The notes under the pieces: generated by a model
The model's input: the letters and a program-made list of their open reading frames with translations, nothing else
Told to the model about the DNA's origin: nothing
Database searches by the model: none
Program-made: the position numbers and the translations under genes
Part shown: one piece after another, positions 5,615-12,510 of the stretch
Layout of the letters: the number at the start of each line of letters is the position of its first letter
Position numbering within the stretch: the stretch's first letter is position 1
NCBI GenBank assembly: GCA_963560245.1
Contig: CAUWNS010000037.1
Coordinates: forward strand, 1 to 15,854
DNA length: 15,854 nucleotides
Direction of reading: 5' to 3'
Source: Pseudoruminococcus_B sp937901805
GTDB lineage: Bacteria > Bacillota > Clostridia > Oscillospirales > Ruminococcaceae

Positions 5615-6643
5615 ATGAAGAAAACATATGGAGTTGTGCTGGTCGGCTGCGGTCATATTGGTGGCGAACACATTGCGGATATCTATTACCGCGAAAACAT
5701 TCACATTTGCGGGGTAGTAGATAAAAATTTGGATCTTGCTCATCAGTTCGCAAAAAGATACCAGGCAGACAGTTATTCTGATGATTATCGGGAATATCTG
5801 ACAAATCCTGATGTCGATATTTTCATTATTGCGACCTATACAAATACGCATTTGCCAATACTAAAAGACTGTATTCAGCATGGAATCCATGTGCTATGTG
5901 AAAAACCGATGGCAACTACTCTTGATGAAGCACGGGAATTCCGTGATTTGGTGTTGGAAGCCCCGATTAAGGTTCGCATTGGCCATATTTTAAGATTTAA
6001 CCGTTCCTATTTAAAAGTAAAGGAACTGATTGACGCTGGGGCTATCGGAAAACCAATTGTTATGCGTATGGCTCAAAACCACCATTGTATGAACTGGCCT
6101 CGCTACAAGCGTTTGCTTGACGATTGCCCGCCTGTCATTGACTGTGGGGTTCACTATTTTGATATTATGCAGTGGATGACAGGTTCGCAAATCCGTCGGG
6201 TATCTGGGATTAAATCCAGGCTGGATAATGATTTGGTAGAAGGTGCGTATAACTATAGTATTGTCAATTTACAGCTGGAAGATGGCTCCGTTGGGTATTA
6301 TGAATCCGGATGGAGCAAATCCATGGCATCTTCTAATACCAAAGAATTTGTTGGTCCCCGCGGAAGGATTCGCTTGGTGTATCAAAATCTTCGCCCCAAT
6401 CATCAAGAAGAGGGCGATGAAATTGAACTCTATAATTCAGAGACAGGCGAATATCGGATGATTAACCTGCAATCCAAATATAAGCCAATGTGGGAGCAGC
6501 TTAGCGCCCTCATCACGGCGATTGAAGAGGATACTCCCAACAGACAGCATATCGAAGAAGCATATAGTGCTGCGCGCGTATCATTTTGCTGTGATGAAGC
6601 ACTGCGTGCAAATACCTTTGTAGATGTCGATCCCAATTTATAA
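5615..6643 (+). CDS. Gfo/Idh/MocA-family oxidoreductase, second copy
   Basis: A 342-residue dehydrogenase of the same superfamily as the upstream gene but only distantly similar to it. It shows the Rossmann motif VVLVGCGHIG (G11-G13-G16), the signature CEKPM at residues 95-99 and the catalytic pair D176/H180 in VIDCGVHYFDIMQWM. The C-terminal beta-sheet domain continues to the end, with GSVGYYESGW typical of the family. The ATG at 5615 has GGGTGAT 6 nt upstream, complementary to the 16S tail. It has its own promoter and terminator, so the two dehydrogenases form a pair of single-gene units rather than an operon. They may act in the same carbohydrate or inositol pathway, but this is inferred only from proximity. 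Codon use is ordinary for the window, with CGT, CGC, CGG and AGG for arginine. Confidence 0.92.
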   Translation: MKKTYGVVLVGCGHIGGEHIADIYYRENIHICGVVDKNLDLAHQFAKRYQADSYSDDYREYLTNPDVDIFIIATYTNTHLPILKDCIQHGIHVLCEKPMATTLDEAREFRDLVLEAPIKVRIGHILRFNRSYLKVKELIDAGAIGKPIVMRMAQNHHCMNWPRYKRLLDDCPPVIDCGVHYFDIMQWMTGSQIRRVSGIKSRLDNDLVEGAYNYSIVNLQLEDGSVGYYESGWSKSMASSNTKEFVGPRGRIRLVYQNLRPNHQEEGDEIELYNSETGEYRMINLQSKYKPMWEQLSALITAIEEDTPNRQHIEEAYSAARVSFCCDEALRANTFVDVDPNL

Positions 6644-6646
6644 AAT

Positions 6647-6684
6647 AAAAAAGGCCTTGCAGAAAAAACTGCAAGGCCTTTTTT
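6647..6684 (+). terminator. Intrinsic terminator of the second oxidoreductase
   Basis: Perfect 16-bp arms AAAAAAGGCCTTGCAG (6647-6662) and CTGCAAGGCCTTTTTT (6669-6684) with an A6 loop begin 3 nt after the stop codon. Confidence 0.95.
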
Positions 6685-6703
6685 ATCGCATCATGATGCG
6701 ATA
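6684..6703. repeat. Perfect 20-bp palindrome between two terminators
   Basis: TATCGCATCATGATGCGATA is fully self-complementary. It sits between the terminator of the rightward dehydrogenase and that of the leftward aminotransferase, with no T-run of its own. It could be an operator-like protein site, a second hairpin or a remnant repeat; no second copy was noticed in the window. Confidence 0.6.
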
Positions 6704-6713
6704 AATATGTTTT

Positions 6714-6754
6714 GATAAACACTCCCTCTGTTTTTAACAGAGGGAGTGTTTATC
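6714..6754 (-). terminator. Terminator hairpin of the aminotransferase gene
   Basis: Perfect 19-bp arms GATAAACACTCCCTCTGTT (6714-6732) and AACAGAGGGAGTGTTTATC (6736-6754) surround a three-base loop. It lies 7 nt after the minus-strand stop of the aminotransferase. The T-run is inside the arm rather than after it, so it is a strong hairpin but not a textbook terminator. Confidence 0.7.
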
Positions 6755-6761
6755 AACTGTA

Positions 6762-7946
6762 CTAGTTCTTTAACATCTGATAAGCTTGTTCTATACGCTG
6801 CATACCTTCTTTGAGAGTACACAGAGGGCAGCCTACGTTTAAACGGATGAACCCTTTTTGGCCGGCGGTATCAGAATAGGGAGTACCATCGCCAAGGCCG
6901 ATTTTTGCATTTTCCACAAGGAAATGGATGATTTCTTCACTTGTCTTTCCAAACACACCGAAATCCATCCAGATAAGATAGGTGCCTTCCGGTCGGGTAA
7001 CAGGAATATCCGGCATTTTTTCTTTACAGAACTCATAGACATAATTCATATTTTCTGCCAGATACTCGTTCATTTCATCCACCCACTGTGCTCCATGGCT
7101 ATAGGCGGCCTCGCAGGCAAGCTTGGAAAGAATATTCGGTCCGGAAGCTTTGTTCTTTGCGACCTGATCATTCATCTTTTTCCGGGTTGCTTCATCCGGA
7201 ACCAGGGCGTTCGAGACACCAAGCCCAGCAATATTGAAGGTTTTGCTTGGAGCTGTACAGACAACCAGGCGTTCATAAATCGAAGGGAACAGCATAGCAG
7301 AAGTGAGTTTGTGTCCCGGCATAATGATATCACAGTGTATTTCGTCTGAAACAAGGTAGATGTGATAGCGATTGCATAATTCAATCAATTGTTCCATTTC
7401 TTCATGCGTCCAAACTCTGCCCACTGGGTTGTGTGGATTACACAGAAGCATCATTTTGGCGCCGGCTTTGAATTTCTGCTCGAGATCTTCAAAATCCATA
7501 GTATAATAATTATTTTTATCCCGTTTCAATTCACTTTTTATCAAAATACGTTCGTTTGTAGTGACAACACTATGAAAAGGAGGATACACTGGGGTTTGGA
7601 TAACAATGGAATCCCCAGGTTTTGTTAAGCTTTGGATTGCAAGGGCAACACTGCCCATGACACCGGTTCCCGGGATAACCCAGTCTTTTTGAATTTCATA
7701 ACCGTAACGTTTTTTTGTCCAATTGCCAATGGCTTCATAGTATCCATCCGGTGCGGCAGTATAACCAAACACAGGATGCTCTATTCTTTTTGCCATTGCC
7801 TGTGTGATTTCAGGAAGTACAGCAAAATCAGAATCAGCGACCCAAAAAGGAAGGAGGCCTTCTGTTCCAAACGGGCCGGTTTGGTGGTCCCATTTCGAAC
7901 TGTCAGATCCGCGTCTTTCTACATATTGTCCAAAATCGTATTTCAT
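6762..7946 (-). CDS. PatB/MalY-type PLP aminotransferase (cystathionine beta-lyase family)
   Basis: A 394-residue fold-type I pyridoxal-phosphate enzyme. It starts with YDFGQYVERRGSDSSKW and LPFWVADSDF, both characteristic of the MalY/PatB group, whose members cleave C-S bonds in cystathionine and related cysteine conjugates to give pyruvate, ammonia and a thiol. Visible active-site elements are the NPHNPVGR motif (N170 onward), SDEIH (D201), the cofactor lysine K235 in APSKTFNIAGL, and a late arginine in GFIRLNVGCP. The length is normal for the family. The ATG at 7946 follows AAGGAG by about 10 nt. It is monocistronic, with a promoter at 8003-8031 and a hairpin downstream. A role in cysteine/methionine metabolism is likely; aminotransferase activity on other substrates cannot be excluded. 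Confidence 0.92.
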   Translation of the reverse strand: MKYDFGQYVERRGSDSSKWDHQTGPFGTEGLLPFWVADSDFAVLPEITQAMAKRIEHPVFGYTAAPDGYYEAIGNWTKKRYGYEIQKDWVIPGTGVMGSVALAIQSLTKPGDSIVIQTPVYPPFHSVVTTNERILIKSELKRDKNNYYTMDFEDLEQKFKAGAKMMLLCNPHNPVGRVWTHEEMEQLIELCNRYHIYLVSDEIHCDIIMPGHKLTSAMLFPSIYERLVVCTAPSKTFNIAGLGVSNALVPDEATRKKMNDQVAKNKASGPNILSKLACEAAYSHGAQWVDEMNEYLAENMNYVYEFCKEKMPDIPVTRPEGTYLIWMDFGVFGKTSEEIIHFLVENAKIGLGDGTPYSDTAGQKGFIRLNVGCPLCTLKEGMQRIEQAYQMLKN

Positions 7947-8002
7947 TGTTAGGATGCTCCTTTTCTTAGAGTAAAATAGAATTACTAGAGTCTCTCTTTC
8001 AA

Positions 8003-8031
8003 ATTATAATGTCGAATAAGATAAGAAACAA
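8003..8031 (-). promoter_or_regulatory. SigA-type promoter of the aminotransferase with a 0A-box match
   Basis: On the minus strand TTGTTT (8026-8031) and TATAAT (8003-8008) are spaced by 17 nt. The spacer contains TGTCGAA (plus strand 8010-8016), a perfect match to the Spo0A binding box. A 7-mer can occur by chance about twice in a window of this size, so binding is only a possibility. Confidence 0.72.
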
Positions 8032-8127
8032 GAGCAGTTTTCTCTAAGTTTTTTGTTCAAAATTATCTATTTCGCACGAATGAGATTGTCAGAATCAGAA
8101 AAAACTGGAGAAAACATGGTGTTTTCG

Positions 8128-8156
8128 TTGCAGTTTTCACGCGATGGATTTATAAT
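8128..8156 (+). promoter_or_regulatory. SigA-type promoter of the pyruvate-kinase-like gene
   Basis: TTGCAG (8128-8133) and a perfect TATAAT (8151-8156) are separated by 17 nt. Transcription should begin near 8163, leaving about 60 nt of leader before the ATG at 8225. Confidence 0.8.
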
Positions 8157-8224
8157 GAGAAAGAAATACTACTCTTTTTATAGGAAAAGGTATCTTCTAT
8201 TTTTATCGGAAAGGGGTTTTCTAT

Positions 8225-8782
8225 ATGTATTTTGAACGCCAGGGAAAACAAAACACGGAGGAAACTTTGAAAATTGCCTTTGCACAGGCAAGGGAACTGG
8301 GAATCCACGATATTGTTATTGCAACCAGCACGGGGGCGTCATTGGACTTTATTACAGATAAACAGGCGGCAGAGTATAATGTAGTGGCGGTGACTTGCGC
8401 ATATGGTTCCAAAACCCCTAATGAAAACCGTGTTCCTGAGGAAAAGCGTATCCAAATGCTGGAACGCGGGATTAAGGTCTGTACAGCCGCCCATGTTCTA
8501 TCTGGTGCGGAACGCGGTCTATCCACAAAACTGGGAGGATATGGTCCGGTGGAGATTATGGCTCATACCCTGCGTATGTTTGGGCAGGGAACAAAAGTCT
8601 GCGTAGAAATAGCAGTTATGGCTGCGGATGCAGGACTTGTACCGGCTGGAAAACCGATTATCGCTGTGGGAGGCACTGGAGGGGGAGAAGACACCGCTTT
8701 AGTTTTGCGCGTATCTACCGCCAATACAATTTTGGACACAAAAATCGATCGTGTGCTATGCAAACCAATTGTTCAGGGATAA
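8225..8782 (+). CDS. Stand-alone pyruvate kinase C-terminal-like domain protein
   Basis: A 185-residue protein resembling the C-terminal (alpha/beta) domain of pyruvate kinase without the catalytic barrel. The opening MYFERQGKQNTEETLKIAF, then IVIATSTGAS, where phosphate-binding residues sit in pyruvate kinase, and a glycine-rich segment IIAVGGTGGGEDTAL near residue 150 are typical of this small family in Clostridia and archaea. In pyruvate kinase this domain binds allosteric effectors, so a sensor or carrier role is conceivable, but no function is established to my knowledge. The ATG is preceded by AAGGGG at 8211-8216, 8 nt away. It has its own promoter. The acetyltransferase gene starts 133 nt downstream without an intervening terminator, so the two may be cotranscribed. 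Confidence 0.75.
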   Translation: MYFERQGKQNTEETLKIAFAQARELGIHDIVIATSTGASLDFITDKQAAEYNVVAVTCAYGSKTPNENRVPEEKRIQMLERGIKVCTAAHVLSGAERGLSTKLGGYGPVEIMAHTLRMFGQGTKVCVEIAVMAADAGLVPAGKPIIAVGGTGGGEDTALVLRVSTANTILDTKIDRVLCKPIVQG

Positions 8783-8915
8783 ATTATAAGCGGTCTGCAG
8801 CAGCGAAGTGGGGATACCGTTAATCGTTGCGGATAAAACTGCGAAAAGGGAATTGTTTGCCGACATGTAGTATCTCTAGGGATTTGTATTAAAAGTAAAG
8901 CGGGAGAGGTTTGCA

Positions 8916-9428
8916 ATGGAAATACAGTATCGTCTGGCTGATAAACGGGATATCCCTCAAATTCTGTCAATTATCCGTCAGGCACAGGAATCAATAAAAA
9001 AATTGGGGATTGGACAATGGCAGGATGGCTATCCAAATCAAAAAATTTTTGAAGCAGATATCCAAAAAGATCAGTGCTATGTTTTTGTGTCGAAAAAGCA
9101 AATCGCCGGTGTAATGGTTGTCAGTTTTGAAGCGGAAGAATGTTACTCGGCAATTAGCGGAGACGGTTGGCGTTCCGATCGGCCTTATGGGGTACTGCAC
9201 CGGGTAGCAGTGGCGGATTCCATGCGGGGGTGTGGACTTGCCAGCCAGATGCTGGAACTGGCGGAAATCCTCTGTCTCCAAAACGGAGTGTTCAGTTTAC
9301 GTGTAGATACACATACAGGAAATCTTCCCATGTGGAAATTTTTGAATAAGCATGGATTTGTTCTATGTGGAACGGTTGACTATGGAGGACCGGATGGGAA
9401 AAGGATTGCATTTGAAAAATTATTATAG
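8916..9428 (+). CDS. GNAT-family N-acetyltransferase
   Basis: A 170-residue acetyltransferase of the GNAT superfamily, which transfers the acetyl group of acetyl-CoA to an amine. The CoA-binding motif A is clear: LHRVAVADSMRGCGLASQML, with R104-G105-C106-G107-L108-A109 as the pyrophosphate loop. Motif B follows as LRVDTHTGNLPMWKFLNKHGF, typical of the RimI-like and sugar/amine acetylating branches. The substrate is unknown. The ATG at 8916 has GGGAGAGG 6 nt upstream. No convincing promoter was found in the 133-nt gap, so readthrough from the upstream gene is plausible. A terminator follows the stop codon. Confidence 0.9.
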   Translation: MEIQYRLADKRDIPQILSIIRQAQESIKKLGIGQWQDGYPNQKIFEADIQKDQCYVFVSKKQIAGVMVVSFEAEECYSAISGDGWRSDRPYGVLHRVAVADSMRGCGLASQMLELAEILCLQNGVFSLRVDTHTGNLPMWKFLNKHGFVLCGTVDYGGPDGKRIAFEKLL

Positions 9429-9468
9429 AAAATCTCCCTCTGTTTTCATTTACAGGGGGAGATTTTTT
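9429..9468. terminator. Terminator between the GNAT and DUF2812 genes
   Basis: Arms AAATCTCCCTCTGT (9430-9443) and ACAGGGGGAGATTT (9452-9465), with one G-U pair, are followed by TTTT on the plus strand. On the minus strand the A-rich left side gives a T-run, so it can serve the convergent DUF2812 gene, whose end lies 18 nt away. Confidence 0.88.
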
Positions 9469-9485
9469 TAGATGGGCAGTTTCAT

Positions 9486-10694
9486 TTATCCTTGTAAGCT
9501 GCCGGCAAAAACAGCGGCCCATTCTTCAAGGGGAATGTAGTTTTCGTCAGATGTCTGATAAAAGCTGACATATAGAACTTCTTGTCCTTTTCTCAGTAAA
9601 ACAGCAGGGAATATAGTGGAATAGGCAGCGCCTTCCTCAATACCATCCAAAGACAGTGGAAGCGGCTGGTATTTTTTTGCTCTTTTATCGCGTGCATGTA
9701 ATTCCCGAAAGATTTCCCGGGTAAATAGGGGGGACGCTGCGCGATAATATTCGATCATTAACCCACCATCCAAAACGGTTCCGTCTTTCAGGATGATTTG
9801 CCCATCTTCCAGTAAATTGATAGCAACAGGAGCGATTAGGTCAGATTTCACAGTGATTTTATTGGAAAGCCCCAGAGAGTGATCATAAGAAAATTTTCCA
9901 TCCGGCCTGATATCGGACAGCGTGGCAAAGGGAAGCGGCTGCGTATATTCCTGTATCGGGATTTCATCTGCGCCGGAGTAATCCCGGTATCCGATAGAAT
10001 AAATCAAAAACAGCCAGACACCGAACAAAACCAGAAAACAGGGGAATTCTATCCAATGAAACAGAGCGCCTTGTTTCCAATCCTTTTTATGATTTAACGC
10101 AATCCCAACTTTGAGTTTTTTACGCAGCCTTTTCAGATGAAGATAGGAGGACAAACTGCTTCATAATCCCCAAATAGAGAGGATTGCCCCAAATAGGAAA
10201 AGGCCGGATCCGATGAAGATGATTGTCAAGAGAGGCTGGTAAAACAAAAACAATGCTGGATAAAAAAGCAGCCAGAACAGCGCAGAAAAAAAGTTTCCAA
10301 ATTCTCGCTTGCGTACCAAATCCAAAGCCAGGGCCTGTACATAGGGGTCGGTATCCAATTCTCTGGCGTTGGAATCGCAACAGCAATATATGTAGAATTG
10401 CCACCGCTTGCATAAGTATTCCCATCCATAGATGCGCCCGAACTCTACGGCGTCCGGTTCCGGTTCCCCTCCGGAATCGCTCCACATGCTTGTACTTTGG
10501 GGAGCCGCTTGAAATCGATATCGGATGGGACATGCTTCTCTTTTTTCAAAAACAGCGAATCCCGCAAAAAACTCTTGTAAGAACAGCCCTTGTTCTGCCA
10601 TGCTTTCCAACCAGCTTTCTGTTCCCTCAATATCATAGGCAGGGCAGGGAGGAAAACGAAAAACACGGGTTCTTTTTGTTTTTTCAGGTTTCAT
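9486..10694 (-). pseudogene. DUF2812 membrane protein gene with an in-frame TGA at codon 178
   Basis: The reading frame from ATG 10694 to the stop at 9486 would encode about 402 residues but is cut by TGA at 10163-10161. The first part (177 residues) is a DUF2812 domain (RVFRFPPCPAYDIEGTESWLESMAEQG, then IRYRF) followed by two membrane segments. The second part, exactly in frame, continues with a basic stretch YLHLKRLRKKLKVG, a third membrane segment and a roughly 150-residue extracytoplasmic tail. A TTG at 10154 could begin the second part but has no ribosome binding site. The ATG overlaps the PadR stop by 11 nt and has GAGAGG 6 nt upstream, so translation is coupled to PadR. DUF2812 genes are commonly paired with padR; their role is unknown, perhaps in envelope stress. 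A nonsense mutation or a sequence error are the main explanations. Confidence 0.85.
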
Positions 10695-11010
10695 GGGATT
10701 CCTCTCTTTCACTGTATGCGTCTAATACACAATGTTCTAATCGCTTTAATTCCTCTTGGTAAGCATTTTTTCCTGATTCCGTGATACGATAGGTACGTTT
10801 TCTGCCTTCTACTTCGGTTTCTTCAATATATTTTTCTTTTTCGAATTTCCTCAAAATAGTATACAGGGTGGCCGGGCCAAGTTTTACTCTGCCTTTGGTT
10901 TTTTCCTCAATATAAACAGACGCGTCAATACCGCACATGGGTCTTTTCTGTAATGCCATTAAAATATAGAACATGGTTTCTGTCAGGGTTTCCAGTGCAT
11001 GTTTCGGCAT
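10684..11010 (-). CDS. PadR-family transcriptional regulator
   Basis: A 108-residue winged-helix repressor of the PadR family. The fold is recognisable in the N-terminal helix MPKHALETLTETMFYILMAL, the recognition region KLGPATLYTILRKFEKEKYIEE and the wing EGRKRTYRITESGK, followed by a short C-terminal dimerisation helix typical of the small PadR subgroup. The ATG at 11010 is preceded by AAGGAGG, 5 nt away. Its promoter is overlapped by a large perfect inverted repeat, indicating autorepression. It is followed by the overlapping DUF2812 gene, the usual partner of such regulators. Ligand and other targets are unknown. Confidence 0.93.
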   Translation of the reverse strand: MPKHALETLTETMFYILMALQKRPMCGIDASVYIEEKTKGRVKLGPATLYTILRKFEKEKYIEETEVEGRKRTYRITESGKNAYQEELKRLEHCVLDAYSEREESHET

Positions 11011-11025
11011 TGTATCCTCCTTTTC

Positions 11026-11073
11026 AACATTATAATATCATTTAACGATATCATTAAATGATATTATAATGTT
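11026..11073. promoter_or_regulatory. Putative PadR operator: 20-bp perfect inverted repeat
   Basis: Arms 11026-11045 and 11054-11073 are exact reverse complements around an 8-bp centre CGATATCA. Each arm contains ATATCATTTAA. The right arm covers the -10 element of the padR promoter and the left arm ends 4 nt from the ribosome binding site, so a bound repressor would block transcription initiation. Confidence 0.75.
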
Positions 11074-11091
11074 TTAAACAATTTCTGTCAA
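11063..11091 (-). promoter_or_regulatory. Consensus promoter of the padR-DUF2812 operon
   Basis: On the minus strand a perfect TTGACA (11086-11091) and a perfect TATAAT (11063-11068) are spaced by 17 nt, the strongest promoter in the window. It presumably needs the overlapping operator to be kept silent. The start would be near 11056, about 45 nt before the ATG. Confidence 0.88.
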
Positions 11092-11173
11092 CTATGAGAA
11101 AATGTGGTAAAGAGACATTTTGGTGTACGGTAATTGTTAGTTAGCAGGTAATTTATTTTTATAGTTATGGCAG

Positions 11174-11218
11174 AAAAATCAGCCTGTCCTGTTTTTGATT
11201 ACCAGGGCAGGCTGATTT
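11174..11218 (-). terminator. Intrinsic terminator of the alkylation-repair operon
   Basis: Arms AAATCAGCCTG (11176-11186) and CAGGCTGATTT (11208-11218), with an inner CCTG/CAGG helix beyond a mismatch, form a hairpin followed on the minus strand by TTTTT. It ends the transcript running through alkA, ogt and the broken methyltransferase gene. Confidence 0.85.
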
Positions 11219-11923
11219 GCTAGTTTATAAGAGGCGGATAGAAAATCATAAGTTCGCTTTGACAAAGAAATACCGTTTATTTTTTCCCAATAAGTATGGG
11301 TGAGGGCAAGCCAGGCAGTCAAAGAAACGGGAATGGCAGTGCAATCACATAACTGTACAGTCAGATGATGGTGAAACAGTTCCAAAAATTCGTCTTTGCT
11401 TAAATTTCGGACATGTGAAGGAGCGCGCAGGGTTTCTATTTCGTCTTCTGTATCCCGCAGTGTGTCTATCGCCGCCTCCATATCGATTAAAACCAGTTTG
11501 CCATTTGGCTTGATATTTTTATCATTTCTTCAAAACAGCGGTGAGGATTGGAGAAATGATGGAACGCAAGGCGGGAGATCACGATATCGAAGCTGTTTTC
11601 TGAAAATGGGAGTGCTTGGGCATCTCCCTGAACAAAACGGATATTGTGAATATTTTGCTGTTCGGCCTGTTTTTTCCAATGTCCAACATAGCCTGTGTCA
11701 TGTCTAAACAGGTTACGCTTTGAACATATGGGGCAAGGGCACGTCCGCAGATACAAGTATCTGCCGCGACTTCTAAAACGGTATCTATTTTATCTGGATT
11801 CACACAAGATACGGTGTATTCCAGATATTCCTGTTTTGTAAAATTCATTGTATTTGATTCAAATTTTTTGCCTGTTGTGTAAATGACTTTTGAACGCTGT
11901 CTGCATTTGTGGATAAGTTCATA
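11179..11923 (-). pseudogene. SAM-dependent methyltransferase gene, broken by frameshifts
   Basis: Three reading frames together spell a class I methyltransferase. Frame one runs from ATG 11923 (VQKSFTQQAKNFESNT ... VTCLDMTQAML), frame two continues with QAEQQNIHNIRFVQGDAQALPF ... ISRLAFHHFSNPHRCFEEM, and frame three with KPNGKLVLIDMEAAIDTLRD ... VSLTAWLALT. The first break is at the A-run on 11670-11675, the second near 11511-11520; each looks like one missing base. The tail after ALTHT does not resemble the family. In another frame the sequence ILIGKK then TAA (11277-11279) looks like the original end, so an internal deletion of some 45 codons is likely. SAM motif I reads EVAADTCICG with Asp where Gly is usual. 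The ATG overlaps the ogt stop in ATGA, so it was the last gene of the operon. The open end at 11179 is the stop of the third frame. Confidence 0.82.
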
Positions 11924-12452
11924 GCGCACTTCCTTTCTTGGGAATAAAAAACGCCGAAATGTCTGCTTTTTCCAGTTTGAGCAACCGTATTTTTTTATCG
12001 ATTCCGCCTGCATAGCCGGTAAGACTGCCATTTACCCCGACAACTCTATGACAGGGAATAATGAGTGAAATGGAGTTATGGCCAACGGCGCCTCCTACTG
12101 CCTGGGCTGACATTTGGGAAAGCCCTTTCTGCATTGCAATTTGTTTTGCTATTTCCCCATAGGTCGTTGTTTTTCCATAGGGGATCGTGAGCAAAATGTT
12201 CCATACGGCTTTACGAAAAGGGGTTGTCTCCATACAAAGCGGAGGGGTAAAATCCGGCGTCTCTCCTTGAAAGTAAATATCAAGCCATTGTTTTGTTTGC
12301 TGAAAGATTGGTATATCTCTTTCCTGATACTCTTTCGGCAATGTAGCTCCAAAATATTTTTGGCCGTCAAACCATAAACCGGTCAGTTCTGTTCCATTGC
12401 TGGCAAGTGTGATGTCCCCGAGAGGCGAGCAGTAGTGGGCAGTGTAAGTCAT
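11919..12452 (-). CDS. ogt: Methylated-DNA--protein-cysteine methyltransferase (Ogt/MGMT)
   Basis: A 177-residue suicide DNA-repair protein that moves methyl or other alkyl groups from O6 of guanine to its own cysteine. The active-site motif IIPCHRVV places the acceptor at C134, and the upstream PYGKTTTYGEIAKQIA with AVGGAVGHN forms the helix-turn-helix DNA-binding part. The short N-terminal domain (SPLGDITLAS) is typical of Ogt-type proteins without the Ada phosphotriester domain. The ATG at 12452 follows AAGGAGG by 8 nt. It lies 58 nt downstream of the alkA-like gene and its TGA overlaps the next ATG, so the three genes form an alkylation-repair operon. The C-terminus (KADISAFFIPKKGSAL) is slightly longer than usual. 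Confidence 0.95.
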   Translation of the reverse strand: MTYTAHYCSPLGDITLASNGTELTGLWFDGQKYFGATLPKEYQERDIPIFQQTKQWLDIYFQGETPDFTPPLCMETTPFRKAVWNILLTIPYGKTTTYGEIAKQIAMQKGLSQMSAQAVGGAVGHNSISLIIPCHRVVGVNGSLTGYAGGIDKKIRLLKLEKADISAFFIPKKGSAL

Positions 12453-12510
12453 GATTCGTTCCTCCTTCTATTGCAGACGTTGTTTTGCTGTTTACGCTAT
12501 AAAAAGAGAT

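Noticed and set aside
8053..8235. A 60-codon plus-strand ORF upstream of the pyruvate-kinase-like gene
   Set aside because: It overlaps the promoter at 8128-8156 and the ribosome binding site of the real gene, and has no domain.
10161..10163. Selenocysteine at the in-frame TGA of DUF2812
   Set aside because: There is no obvious SECIS-like hairpin directly after the codon and no redox or cysteine motif in the family at this site. A nonsense mutation or sequence error is simpler.
10120..10762. Several overlapping ORFs of 60-180 codons on both strands across the DUF2812 gene
   Set aside because: They lack family motifs and ribosome binding sites, and are explained as other frames of the DUF2812 and PadR genes.
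11660..11690. Programmed -1 frameshifting at A AAA AAC in the methyltransferase gene
   Set aside because: It was considered seriously, but a second unrelated break and an apparent deletion downstream mean a slipped product would still be defective.
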